Origin: Apodospora peruviana
Taxonomy: Eukaryota > Ascomycota > Sordariomycetes > Sordariales > Lasiosphaeriaceae
Reading direction: 5' to 3'
DNA: 64,000 bases
Assembly: GCA_033439685.1 (NCBI GenBank)
Contig: JAUEDM010000006.1
Coordinates: forward strand, 2,046,001 to 2,110,000
The notes under the pieces are model-generated. The model was not told the DNA's origin, searched no databases, and was given only the letters and a program-made list of their open reading frames with translations. The position numbers and the translations under genes were made by a program. Below are positions 1-11,284 of the stretch, in pieces (position 1 is the first letter of the stretch; each line of letters begins with the position of its first letter).

Positions 1-813
1 CCGATGCGACAGAATGCACAAACCAAGTCATCTAAGAAGAAAGACACCAAGATATTGAACAAGGAGCCGCAGATACAAGAAACTCGCATAAAAGAGACAC
101 AGAAGAGCCCAAGTCGGAGTCCATCCCCACCACCACAGCCCAAAAAGCAACCACAAAGGTTACAGTCGCGCGATGAGTCAAGCCCCGAGCCGGAACCGTC
201 TAGCAAGCAGTCGCTCCTTGAACGGACAAATGCCGAGATTGCAGCGGTAAAGGCATCCATGAAACGGACCATTCATTCAGAGCCGGTGAAGGAGAAGAAG
301 AAGTCTGCGCTGGAGCAACTTATACCAGAGACATCGATGCGCGCAAGAAAGCGCCGGCCCGGAGCAGCGAATATCACCACCAAGGAGGAGCAGGAGGCAC
401 TGGATCTCCTCAAATCGTTCACATCAAAGCTGGAGAATGCTCCTGCGGAGAAAAGTGTGGCAGTTGCCCCGGTGGCTGAAGACGTGGAAATGCCCGACCC
501 AGGAGCCCAGGAGGATGGCGAAGGAGAGGTCTGCGACCTTCATTTCATTGCTAACTGCCAAAGTTGCAAGGCTTGGGACAAGCTCGACGAGAAGGAAGAA
601 AGCGATGACGAGGGATGGATGTCTCACACCCTGAGTTTTACTGCGGACAAGCTTGGGAAGGACCTTAGTTACCGCAAGAAGGCAGAGGAGGAGCTGGTGG
701 TCATTGATCCACTGGCAAAGGCACGGACACTCCAGGAAGAAAAGAAGGCGGCCAGAGACGCCAGGTCTGGTGCGACATCCAGGGCATGGGATCGAGGCCG
801 AAAGGATCGATGA
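1..813 (+). CDS. cwc27: Spliceosomal peptidyl-prolyl isomerase CWC27, C-terminal part (5' end outside window)
   Basis: The open frame enters from the left edge and stops at 811-813, so the catalytic cyclophilin domain lies upstream of the window. What remains is the charged tail typical of fungal CWC27: a Ser/Pro/Lys-rich linker, a helix of the form LLERTNAEIAAVKASMKRT, the KKSALEQLIPET block, an RKRRPG stretch, and the C-terminal module with DEGWMSHTLSF, GKDLSYRKKAEEE and VVIDP. CWC27 is a cyclophilin associated with the activated spliceosome (Bact stage). The assignment rests on these tail motifs, because the isomerase domain cannot be checked. The methionine near position 4 is internal, not the start. 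Confidence 0.82.
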   Translation, partial: PMRQNAQTKSSKKKDTKILNKEPQIQETRIKETQKSPSRSPSPPPQPKKQPQRLQSRDESSPEPEPSSKQSLLERTNAEIAAVKASMKRTIHSEPVKEKKKSALEQLIPETSMRARKRRPGAANITTKEEQEALDLLKSFTSKLENAPAEKSVAVAPVAEDVEMPDPGAQEDGEGEVCDLHFIANCQSCKAWDKLDEKEESDDEGWMSHTLSFTADKLGKDLSYRKKAEEELVVIDPLAKARTLQEEKKAARDARSGATSRAWDRGRKDR

Positions 814-2319
814 TTTATTTTCGAGGAGAAGCAGGAGGGAAGCAAGCCAGGCCCCTTTCATTTCTGTGAGTCGGAGGTATAACCCCATGATAACACAAAA
901 AGTCAATGTTATGAGAGTTCTCCGCGTGCTTTGGTTTTGGTCGCCCATCAATCAATATCCAGAACACTTTAGAGCGCTGTATCAATAGGTACCTTAGGTA
1001 GTCATTCCGACAATGTCTCGGCAAGTGCGAGCTTGAGTGCTTAAAGGCTTGTACTGCTGTCTCCAGACTGCCGCCAAGAGACAACTCAATGGCATACGGA
1101 ACTGTTCCTTTGCGCTACTATCAACATAGCTTGGAAAATACGCTCAAATATTTCCAGAGTATTCCGTAGAACCCGGAGGAATATACGACCATCTGTTCGT
1201 TTTCTACAGCGCTCCACTGTGATCACAGCACAAAACCGCGATCGAGTTGTCGATGAACAGTGGGCTTCCCCGGACCCGTGGGTGGATCAACTCTGCTTTA
1301 TCCCGAGCGCGTGATTGGTCGGCCAAGCGAAAAGAACTGCTATCAATCGCATCGGCTGAACACGCTGTGCACGCCCACCCCTAAACCAGCCGATGTTCTG
1401 CAGCCTCAACGTTGTGATCTGATAGTCCTAGACACATCACTATAAATTCTCAATCATCCCGCCACCTCCTCGACGTCCACCTTCGCGGCCGCACTCCTGT
1501 CCGTCTCCCCACGATATATTGGTGACTTCGCGATCCCAATCCACTCCTTGTCCGTCGCGTGAAAGCCCAGCCTGAGTCAACATCTGCGATCGCAAACCCG
1601 GATGCAACAAAGCGCCGAGCCAGTGCAAAAGAACTTCCAGGTTCCCGCGCCCACCGCATACGGCTTCCAAATGCTACACGGTGGCCGAGCCTCGGGCCAA
1701 TCCAGAAACAAATAATAAGATTGAAACGGGTCGCGTCAACTCCGACAACAATTGCCAATGATTCCACCCACCTCTTGATTTCGAAAGAAAAGCCCTTCCT
1801 GTACGAAACAATAACGTCTTTGCCCCCGAAGGCGCGCACCCATCGATTTACAGCCGACGCCTTTTAGAGGAGTGTCGGTTATCTCGTCTTGGTCTACTTG
1901 CTGCCTGGCCGGGCAAAGTCCTTCAGTCTTTGAGCCAACAATCACGCCTGGCCCAAGCTATATATTTATATACGGTCGTCCCTGGGCCTCCGGGGATCTC
2001 AATAGAATCACGTATCCCTCCTGGCGCAAAAAGTCTAGCACGTCCGCGAACCGCTGTCCTTGAGTTTCTCTGGACCCCCGCCCGCTGAAAAAGATCGGCC
2101 GACAGAGTCAACCATCGAGGGAATAGCTTTGGTGCTGCTGTGAGCCAGGTATTCAACACGCCTTGTTGGTGTAATAGCCAGAACGACCCTAGCTGCGAGC
2201 TTGCCGTTGGACCCGTGAAGATCCCATATCGCATCGTACAGGTTGCCTTTAGCTGCTGCCACGAGGCTGTGTTGGGGGAAGAAAGCCTAGAGGTGACTGA
2301 TCGGATGCACGCCTCTGTT
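814..2319. other. Intergenic, 3' of cwc27 and 5' of hsf1
   Basis: No coding region is supported. Open frames here are short and lack family features. A palindromic TAGGTACCTTAGGTAG element lies at 986-1001. TTC/GAA triplets near 1147-1180 do not keep the 5-bp phasing of a heat shock element. The last few hundred bases probably hold the hsf1 promoter and leader. Confidence 0.6.
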
Positions 2320-4745
2320 ATGTCGTCTCCAAACTCCAGGAAACGACCAGCTCCCGGCGCGAACCCGATTGTTCCTGTGCCTCCGATACAGCAGCAGTTT
2401 GCTGTCCCAGCAGTGCAGGCGGACAACACATTTAGGTGGACTGGCGGTTTGGTGGATGGGACTGCCGGCTTCGTTGATACGACAGGATCGCCGAACGTGA
2501 CTCCATATACGATGATGCCGACGCAAGGCCAATACGGGCAAGCAGTTCCGGCGCCGTCGTCGTCGACGGCCCTCACACGCCGGCAGAATAATAGCCGAGC
2601 GCTTGTACCGTCTGGCAACAGGGCGCCTCCTTTCGGCACCACTTCCGAGCCTTGGGCCGACTTTGGCGAAGATTTTGGAAATCTTCAACCGTCATCTAAC
2701 GGAACGCCAGACGAGCACGACAACATTGAGCGTCTCGAGGAGATGGCGCAGCGGGCGAAGAGGGAGGCTACGGCCAAAAGGAAACAGATACCGCCGTTTG
2801 TGCAAAAGCTGAGCAGGTATGCCCAAAGAAGCGCTTGTTTACTAGTTGCTGTTATCTGACTAACACGATCAAATGCAGCTTTTTAGACGAGTCTAGAAAC
2901 ACAGAGCTGATTCGCTGGTCAGACAAGGGTGACAGTTTCATTGTCCTTGATGAAGACGAGTTTGCCAAGACACTGATCCCCGAGCTATTCAAACACAACA
3001 ACTATGCCTCGTTTGTGCGCCAGCTGAATATGTATGGCTTCCACAAACGCGTGGGGTTATCTGATAACTCGATGAAGGCGAGTGAGAGGAAAAATAAAAG
3101 TCCTAGCGAGTATTATAACCCTTACTTCCGCCGTGGCCATCCAAATCTGCTTTGGCTCATAAACAAGCCAAAAGGCGGCAACGCAAAAAACAAAAGCAAA
3201 GCAGGCAAGAAGGAGGAGGGTGAGGGTGAGAGTGACGAAGATGGTGTGGTTGACGAGACTTATCCTGCTCATACATTTACGCCGGCACCGGTTAACAATA
3301 GGGTTACCCCAGTTGTCAACGAAGTCGGTCCATTACAAAAGAAGGATCTCGTGCAGGTCAAGAGTCAGATCGAGAGGCTCCAGCAACAGCAGCTTGCTAT
3401 TCACACCATGCTCCAAAAGCTACGTACAGAGCACTACCAGCAAGCGATACTCTTTCAAAACATGCACGAACGTCACGAGAACTCCATCAACGCAATCCTA
3501 AACTTCTTAGCCAACGTATATAGGAAATCGCTGGAAGAACAAGGGGGCGCCCACAGTGTGCAAGATCTCCTGGCCAGTATCATACCTAATGCGCAAGGTC
3601 ACACCCAGCATAACATGCCCCAGGGCAGTGTTCTTGAGTTGAGCGACTTCCTCAGCCAGCAGAATCAGAACGTCGCAAACATGAACATGGGCACACCTAA
3701 GCGGCAGCAACGCTTGCTTCCTCCTGTCCCACACAACGCATCAGGCAAAGCGAATACGTTGTCTCCTGCATCAACGCCATCCCCTGTTCCGCACTCTTAC
3801 CGTCAACCTCAAGTCGGCTCAGTTATCACCGAAGTGTTTGACAACTCTCCGTCGGACACTACCTCGCCAGCTTATATGAAAAACGAGCTGCAAAACAACC
3901 CTCAGGAGGGCATGATGAAGATTATCCATGACACCAACGCGACCAGCACATCTGGCATCGACCTGCCCAACCTCGCGGCCAAGACACCAGTTACTAGCAT
4001 GGACGCCGACCAGCGCAACAAGATGCTCAGCATAATGGCCGGCGGCCAAAACTCCAAACCCACTCCTCCGTCCTTCCCTGCGTCATCCATCGCCAGCCCC
4101 AGTCCTTCAATACCTGCGGCACCCACAGCTCTTAATACCCCCGCCATCCCGAACACCACCGGGGTGCCGTTGATACCGCCGATCATGCCGTCGATCTCCC
4201 CACCGCCGTTGGAGAGTCTCCGCTACACGCAAGCGGAGCTCGAAAACCTGTCGAGGTTAACGCAGGAGCAGCAGGCCGAAATCGGCTCCCTTTCGAATCT
4301 GCTCGGGCCCTTGAGCCCCTCCGGGCGCATCCCAGGTCTGGACGACCAAGGGAACGCCAACACGAGCTATTTCGACAATACTGATTTCGACCAGTTCATC
4401 AACACGGACGCGCTCTCGAATCCGCACGCCTTTGACACCCAGGCCGGCCCGTTCGGCGGCATTAGCGGTGCCGCCGACGGGAATGACTTTAATTTTAGTC
4501 TCGATGGCACGGGGAACGATTTCTTTTCTGCTACTGCCGGCGGCGGTGCAGGACAACAGATGGGAAGTGGTGGTGGTGGTGGTGGTGGTGGCATCGGCGG
4601 GTTTGAGCCGGGGCGCGTGTTTGAGACAAACTCGCCTGTCAACACGCCCAGTCCTTCGGCGACGGAGGAGATCACGAGGAATGACCTGGACGGCCTCGGC
4701 ACCCCAACTACCGAGAGAGATTCAAAGAGGCGGAGGAGGCAGTAG
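2320..4745 (+). CDS. hsf1: Heat shock transcription factor HSF1
   Basis: Two exons, 2320-2816 and 2879-4745, give about 787 residues. The intron is GTATGC...CTGACTAAC...CAG and splits the DNA-binding domain after QKLSS, where the second exon continues FLDESRNTELIRW. The winged-helix domain (about residues 157-265) shows FKHNNYASFVRQLNMYGFHK and RRGHPNLLWLINKPK. An HR-A/B-type coiled coil follows at about 320-378 (QIERLQQQQ...LNFL), which drives trimerisation in this family. The rest is low-complexity Ser/Pro/Asn sequence with acidic patches, a run of about nine Gly near residue 730 and a basic end (KRRRRQ). HSF1 binds nGAAn repeats and activates chaperone genes in the nucleus. The start was chosen at MSSPNSRKRPAPG; an upstream in-frame ATG at 2305 would add five residues. 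Confidence 0.93.
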
Positions 4746-5945
4746 AACGTCACCGTGTCGTCTTCCTCTGTGTCTCAGTCCCGGTGGGACCCCGTTGTCG
4801 GCTATGACTCTCCACCTGGCGGAACCAAGCGAGCGACTACCTACCTCCCTCCTTGTTCCTTTGATGACGGTTCATAACTACGGTTCTATGAGAAGGACGG
4901 CATATGATTAGTTCAGGATACTACCGATTGTTTTTCATCATGTGTTAACTCCTTTCACCCAGGTAGACGGGCAGCAGGTTTGGTAGTCTTGGGATGATAA
5001 TTAAAACTGGGCAGCGGCGTTGAGGCTGGGCGAATTGGGTTACGGAGAACACTTGCTGCCAGTTACGGACGCTCGACCGGGGTCAGGCATTTCATCCCGC
5101 CATTCCATTTTGCGGGAGTGGCGTGACGGTGTCACACAGGTCTATTATAGATGCCTCTCCCCCTCTCTTCCCTTCGTTGCATATACTTTCCTTGCATCAC
5201 TTACATGTAGATGGATAGGTTCCGGATGGAGGCAACCCTGGGATGTCTGATCGGGTTTGGTGTGGGCTATCTGCCCAAAATGCGAACAGGATCAAGGGAA
5301 ATGGTGAGAGAATGAAGTGAAAAAAGAGCGAGGAAACATGACTTTATGAATTATTCAGTTTTACTTCTTTCATCGGGAGATATCTATCATAGCCACACTT
5401 ATTTAGGAGTTGGGTAGATACCTAGGTAGCTAGCGTAACTGTCTACTCGGCGAAAGGAGTTGTACTTACCTAGATCTATGCCGTGTTCGTTGCATAATCA
5501 CAAAGCAGAGTTTCAACGAGGCAATGCCCATCCCCTTTTCTTCGAAGCCTTTTATTCATCGGAACTCGGACACATTCTGAGACTTGGTTAACTCGATAAG
5601 CGGGTTCCTGGACCATCTTCGCCCTCGTTCCGCTATCTTTCAATTGCAGATTACCCGGCGCCCACGAACTCTCAGAGCTGGCGCGGATATATCACTCAGA
5701 GTGTCCCCAGCATCCATGCTCATTCACACAGACAAGCTGCTCTGTCTGTGACGCCCTCATCGACAGCAGCGAAAGCATCCTTGGTCGGCCATCAGGCTTT
5801 GCAGTTCAGTTTCCCGACTGCATCGGGCTGTATCGCTACCGATTCTCCTGCTTCAAGCGCAGCCAAGAATACCTATTCATTGCGCGAGTCTGGCCCGCTC
5901 GGTTTCGCTTTACAAGGATAACCGCCCCCCCCCCCCTTTTCACCA
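4746..5945. other. Intergenic between convergent hsf1 and the PPIL3-type cyclophilin
   Basis: Shared 3' region of two convergent genes. No coding region is supported. It contains a GATACCTAGGTAGC element near 5417-5431 and ends in a C12 run 9 bases beyond the cyclophilin stop codon. Confidence 0.6.
5925..5936. repeat. Poly-C homopolymer (12 nt)
   Basis: Twelve consecutive C on the plus strand, which is G12 in the predicted 3' UTR of the minus-strand cyclophilin, nine bases after its stop codon. A run like this is prone to length variation and to sequencing error. Confidence 0.9.
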
Positions 5946-6520
5946 TCACTTCGCCAGCGGATTGGCATGTATCGTCACCATCTCAATCCTTGGTGCCTCC
6001 TTGGGCCGATTCTTCTTGTCGACCTCGAGGCCCTCAATTGTGGCCAGCGTGGCGAGACTCTCGTCGCCGAGGAGCTTTCCAAACACCGTATTCAAGCCAT
6101 CCAGATGCGGTGCCTTCTCGAACAGTATGAAAAACTGGCTTCCATTTGTGGCGGGTCCTTTATTCGCCATGCTGACGATTCCGCGCTCGTTGTGCCGCAG
6201 CGCCGGGCGGATCTCGTCCTCGAACGCCGGACCGTAAATGGAGCGCCCGCCTTTGGGGTTTTCGGGGGGCGACGGGTTGGCCGGCGCGCCCGTCTGTACC
6301 ATGAAGCCTGGGATCACACGGTGGAAGAGAGAGCCATCGTAGTAGTTGGAGGCGCACAGGGCAAGGAAGTTCTGCAGTCAAGGGTTAGCTTCAGCGTTAC
6401 TTGGTGTGGAGGAAAGGAAAGAATGGGGGCGAAAGACTTTGCCTCTGCAGTTTTGGGGACGCTTTCGCAAAAGACCTCGATCTTGAGGTCCCCTAGGGTG
6501 GTGTGCAGCGTTACAGACAT
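5946..6520 (-). CDS. cyp10: PPIL3/Cyp10-type cyclophilin (peptidyl-prolyl cis-trans isomerase)
   Basis: Two exons, 6443-6520 and 5946-6371, encode about 167 residues, the usual size of PPIL3-like cyclophilins. The start MSVTLHTTLGDLKIEVFCES is typical of the family. The core shows FHRVIPGFMVQTGAP, the fungal insert NPKGGRSIYGPAFEDEIRP, the active-site block SMANKGPATNGSQFFI and the HANPLAK end. PPIL3 proteins associate with spliceosomes. The intron (6372-6442) keeps the conserved KTAE/NFLALCAS join only if the donor is GC (GAG|GCAAAG). The nearest GT donor shifts the frame, and the next would leave a 29-nt intron. A branch-like GCTAACC precedes the CTGCAG acceptor. Confidence 0.9.
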
Positions 6521-6935
6521 GTTAACTGCATGGAAAACGGCTGTCGGTGAGCTCTTCTGTTAGGTATATTTGGTTTTCCAAAGATGGAGGTTGAGCTCTT
6601 GAGCACGGGAGGGGTACGCGCCTGTCGTCCATCAAAGACCCCGGCAGCGCCCGGCCAGGGTCCGCAGAGGGCAAATGTCCATCAGATGGCGTGGCGGGGT
6701 GCTCCCGAAAGCTTGGCCCGCGTTGCGGGTTTAGCATTGAGGGATCAGGGGCTCGATTGGGTTGCAACGACAAAATGCGCCGCGGGGTGTTGTGGTCCAG
6801 GCGCTAAGTTTTGGTGGGGTAAAATAGTCGGGTCCCCCTCCAAAAGAGTCCCGAATTCCCCTGACTCACAAGAGATCTTCTCCTTCAGCCAACCGCCAAC
6901 ACCCGATTCAGAGTCAACTATTCAATCGCGCAAAA
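6521..6935. promoter_or_regulatory. Divergent promoter region between the cyclophilin and prolyl-tRNA synthetase
   Basis: A 415-bp gap between two divergent start codons, so it must carry both promoters. No TATA box is obvious. A TGACTCA site lies 67 nt upstream of the synthetase ATG. Confidence 0.6.
6862..6868 (+). promoter_or_regulatory. Gcn4/CPC1-type site (TGACTCA)
   Basis: A perfect TGACTCA lies 67 nt before the start of prolyl-tRNA synthetase. This is the binding consensus of Gcn4/CPC1, the activator of general (cross-pathway) amino acid control, whose targets include aminoacyl-tRNA synthetases. Match and position are seen directly; use of the site is inferred. Confidence 0.5.
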
Positions 6936-8888
6936 ATGGCGGACTCTACCGAAGTGCCCATTCACTCGGGCCCCAAGAAAGAAGGCAAGAAGGAGAAGAA
7001 GGAGAAGAAGGAGAACAAGCAAGGCGGCAAGCAGCAGAGCCAGGGCGAGAAAGCTGGCGCGAAACCCGGCGCAAACCAGACCGGCATCACCGTGTCCAAA
7101 GACATCAACTTCAGCGACTGGTACACCGAGGTTGTGACAAAATGCGAACTCGTCGAGTACTATACCGAGGTAAGACCTGAAAGTTGCAAATGGTAACTCG
7201 GTACTAATTTGTTCTCGTTAATGCAGATTTCTGGTTTCTATATCCTTCGCCGTAAGTCTATTCTGGCCTGATCGACGACCACCGCGCATACTGACGAGGG
7301 GCATTGGACAGCCGGAGCCATGTTCATATGGAACGAGATCCGAGACTGGTTCTCGGCCAGGACTAAGGCTATGGGAGTTCAGGAGACCAGCTTCCCAATG
7401 TTCTTGTCGGCAACGTCTCTGGAGAAGGAGAAGGAGCATGTTGAAGGTTTCGCGCCTGAACTGGCTTGGGTAACAAAGGCCGGAGACAAGGACCTCGAGG
7501 TCCCCGTTGCTGTCCGCCCGACCTCTGAGGCAGTCATGTATACCGACCTTTTCCAAACAAATATTGTAGAATTGATACTGACTTCTTTTCAGGTACCCCT
7601 ATTATGCCAAGTGGATCCGCTCACATCGTGATCTGCCCTTGCGCTTGCAGCAGTGGAACTCGGTCGTACGTATCCCAATCTCCTCACTTTGTCCTACATA
7701 CTAATGGCGCACAGGTTCGCTGGGAGGCAAAGCAGACGACCCCGTTCCTGCGGGCGAGAGAGTTCCTGTGGCAGGAAGGCCATACTGCTCATCTCACAGA
7801 AGAACTCGCTGCCGAGGAGGTCCTACAGATCCTCGAACTATACGCAGGGGTCTACGAGCAGCTGCTCGCGGTTCCTGTCGTTCGCGGCAAGAAGACGGAG
7901 AACGAGAAGTTCGCTGGTGGCTACTGGACTTCGACGTGCGAGGGTTTCATTCCCTCCACAGGACGCGGTATCCAAGGCGCAACATCCCATGCGCTTGGGC
8001 AGAATTTCAGCAAGATGTTTGGCATTACCGTTGAGGACCCGGCGAAGAAAGGAGAGCATATTCATGTCTGGCAAAACTCGTGGGGTCTGTCAACACGCGT
8101 CATCGGCGTCATGGTGATGATTCACGGCGACGACAAGGGTCTTGTCCTTCCTCCCCGGATTGCACCGGTCCAAGTGGTCATTATTCCTGTTGGCCTGACG
8201 GCCAAGACTACCCAGGAGGCACGCGATGATCTTCTGAAACAAGTCGAGGACATGGCTGCCACCCTGAAGGCTGCCGACGTTCGGGTTGAGATTGATGACC
8301 GCGACGGCTATACCCCTGGATTCAAATTCGCAGAGTGGGAACTGAAGGGCGTTCCTGTGCGGCTCGAGTTTGGCCCTAAGGATGCGGCCAAGTCCGTGGC
8401 CAGCTACTCACGCCGTGACACCGGCGAGAAAGGAACGATCTCTCTGGGCGAAATCACCAAGGAGGTCCCGGCCCTTCTCGAGCAGATCTACAAGGACATG
8501 TACACCAAGGCGGAAGCGAACTTCGCGTCCCACCGGCTTATCCTGAAGGACTGGGCCGAGGTGGTGCCAGCCCTGAACGCCAAGAACGTGGTTATCATTC
8601 CTTTCTGCGAGGAGCCGGCCTGCGAAGAGCGGATCAAGGAGACGACGAAGAGCGACAAGGAGCAGCGAGAACTTGGGCCGGACGGCAAGCCCTTACCCAG
8701 CATGGGCATGAAGAGCTTGTGCATTCCCTTTGAGCAGGTACGTGACGCAGCAAGTTCGAGACGTCTATTGACATACGCTAACACCTTTTTCTCAGCCGGA
8801 GGGTCTCGTCGCTGGGGAGACCAAGTGCCTGAACCCCGAATGCGGGAAGAACGCAAAGTCTTGGGTCATGTTTGGTCGCAGTTATTAG
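6936..8888 (+). CDS. Prolyl-tRNA synthetase, cytosolic (class II)
   Basis: Six exons (6936-7169, 7227-7251, 7312-7537, 7593-7665, 7715-8737, 8796-8888) give 557 residues in one frame. All five introns are GT-AG and 49-60 nt long. The enzyme charges tRNA-Pro. A Lys/Glu/Gln-rich N-terminus (residues about 12-50) precedes the class II core: [41 protein letters not shown] (motif 2), [10 protein letters not shown] and [10 protein letters not shown] (motif 3). The anticodon-binding domain and the eukaryote/archaea-type end with [16 protein letters not shown] follow; the C-terminal zinc-type module is reduced. No YbaK/INS-like editing domain is present upstream. The 25-nt second exon was confirmed by frame continuity. 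Confidence 0.95.
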
Positions 8889-11284
8889 ATTCTCTTTTTC
8901 TGTTATGGGGTCCAGCCAGCCATTAGATACTTAGTTTGATTCAATCAACTAAAGTCAGGACTGCCTACCTTGATTTATTTTCAACGGATTTGACTTTTGG
9001 AAGCTCCAAGCTCCGTCTACTGGAGTAAGGAAAAGGCAAGAATCGTGGGGTAAGTTAGACACCAAGCTGTCCTAAGGGTACCTAGGGTAATTGCTAGCGA
9101 TGGGTTTTGTTGTCTTGAGAAAGTAGGATGCTACTAATCAAGTCGGAGTTGTAACCCATACTCGAACTCATGCCTTGCCACTCAGGCCTCTGGGCCATCT
9201 CCTTTTTTTTGCACCCCCTCTTTTATGTATGTATATTTCCGTGCTTATCAGCCAGGGCCGTGATCTACCTGGGTAATAAGTTAGCTCCCGCTCTCCCGAA
9301 TATTTTAGCCATAGATTTCAGTTGATAAGGTCCGGTCCGGGGTTCGAAATCTTGTGTGTGTTGTTCTCACGTCATCCGGCTCACAGCGCCGCTTTTGTAT
9401 ATGAGAGGCAACTACATCATTCCACGTTAAATAATCAACCTCTAGTACCTGCACGACCCCCTGTGTGGACTTTTGATAATCAACTCACGGGGTCTGAAAC
9501 TACATTTTCCAAGGTTGTTTGAAGGGTTTATTGCATATTTCCCAGGCTCATATTTGGTCACCAACAGGCCCCTTGTAAGTAACCCGAGGTTGATTATTTA
9601 CCGTGGAGTGGTGTATGGCTACCTAGTTGAGAATTGCTGTGCTCTTTCTTTTTTTCTTTTTTGGGTCGGAAATGGTCGACCTCAGACCGAGTTCTAGGCA
9701 GTCTTCTAAATGAAACTGCTTTTCCTTTGGAATAACAAGTCAGGCCGGTGTTCGACTTCCTAATCAACACCTTGGTTGTTGCGTACATCGCAACCCCACA
9801 CTGCCCACAGCTGGGGAGGAAGGAGGGTGACCCTTGATGTGAAATGCAGCCTGAGCTGAACATATCCCGGCAACCCTCTTTGCAGACTTTGGTTGGGATC
9901 ATCATTTACGCAGGGCGCAGAGTGGCCTGCCCCCCAAAGTTGCTGTCCCGTCAAAAAGGGTTTGAGCCTTATTGAAGGCCGGCGCTCAGATGGCCGACCT
10001 CGTCTGTTCACCTCCCGTCGTGTACCTTCTATCGTAACTTAAAACTGGAGATGCCGGGAGTTAGACAAGGCTTATCGGGAATTGCTCCGCTTGGTTAATT
10101 CTGCTACCTAAAGTGGAGTGATAGACTACCGCTACACATGGTAGCTTGAGATAGCATCATCCTCATCGTACGAATAGATAGACCAAGACGCCAGATTATA
10201 AGCCCCTGACCGATTGGACTCAAGAACGAGTCTACACGTGGAACCCCCCGGGGCCACTGCAGCCCTGCGGAGCCCCATTATTAATTGAGAGCTTTGCTGG
10301 GCTAGGTAACTCTACGGATTCCGTTGCCTTGTCCAAATGGAGGTAGCTCTGGTCGGCCGCGGCGGTCAGTGATGCAGCTCCAACGTTGATTGTTGCACCG
10401 ACCGGCATCAGCACCCAGACGCTAGCGAGCCTTGATCACATCTTGGGCCGTGGATGAACGAGTTTCTTCGCAGACAGACCGTAGGTGACCGGAGGAGACT
10501 CGACAGACAGCACAACGGGCACGGCGGTTGGACGACGATTTCCATTTGATCCCGTCCCCCCTTTCCCGCTTCGGCTTTTCCAGGCGTGTGCTTCTGCCGC
10601 AGCGCAAAGAAAACCTAAGAGTAAGCAGCCCTGTGCTCGCTGCATTCGTCGTCCTCTGCTGCTGTGCTGCCCGCAGCCCGTCCCGCGGAGTGCAGAGCCC
10701 GCCCCAAGCCCGCTTTGCAAATCCGCGATACGGACTGCCAGGACTTGCGCATCCATCTCACCCACCAAATTCCCACAAAAAACCAACACAGCCTGGACCT
10801 TGTCGCCGGCCCATTGTCCACGTAACCCGATCCGAAATCGACGACCCCGTAACAATCGCGACGCGGACCCAATTTGGTGCTTGTTTTGCTGCTGCGACCG
10901 ACTCTGCCGGATAGTTCCTCCTTTCAATGTGATGCCCTGCGGACCCCCGACCGACGCCTTATCGATACGACGAATACCGCACTGCTCGCGATCGCCAGGT
11001 ACCTTTCGGTGCGGTACAAGCATACCCCTCACCAGCTCCAACGCCGCAGCCCCAGCACCATCCGTTGCGACAGAGGCAGAGGCAGCGACTTCGACGCCCC
11101 CTCTCAGCAGTACCGCGCGGTGAGGCCGGCCTCTGGTGATACTCTTCATGAGCAGCAGAACAGGCCGTGCCCTCCGCCTTGGACGACGACGACGACAACA
11201 AATACGAATACTTAATCACTAGCCCCTTGACATCGTCCGGACCCAGCATCGTCCCATCGATGCCAGCCGGGCGCTGTCGCCAGG
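8889..11284. other. Intergenic, 2.4 kb
   Basis: No coding region is supported. Open frames around 10430-11150 on both strands are long but of biased composition and have no recognisable domain, so they are probably chance frames in the leader of the arrestin-like gene. TRNA-like words near 9130-9200 and 9335-9360 do not fold as tRNAs. A GGTACCTAGGG element is at 9078-9088. Confidence 0.5.

Noticed and set aside
1147..1185. Heat shock element upstream of hsf1 (TTC/GAA triplets)
   Set aside because: Spacing between inverted triplets is 4 rather than 2 bases, so the 5-bp phasing is lost.
1923..2642. Minus-strand open frame of 239 codons opposite hsf1 exon 1
   Set aside because: Shadow of the HSF1 coding frame with no protein-like features.
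9125..9205. tRNA-like words (B-box-like TCGAACTC, CTCAGGCCTCTGGGCC)
   Set aside because: On either strand the T stem does not pair and no complete D arm or anticodon stem can be formed.
9330..9365. GGGGTTCGAAATC resembling a tRNA B box
   Set aside because: The flanking stem pairs only by G-U wobbles, and no A box lies at the right distance.
10436..11149. Minus-strand open frame of 237 codons, with long plus-strand frames in the same place
   Set aside because: Composition is biased (Arg/Gly/Ser/Cys), frames overlap on both strands, and no domain is visible; it lies in the leader of a clear gene.
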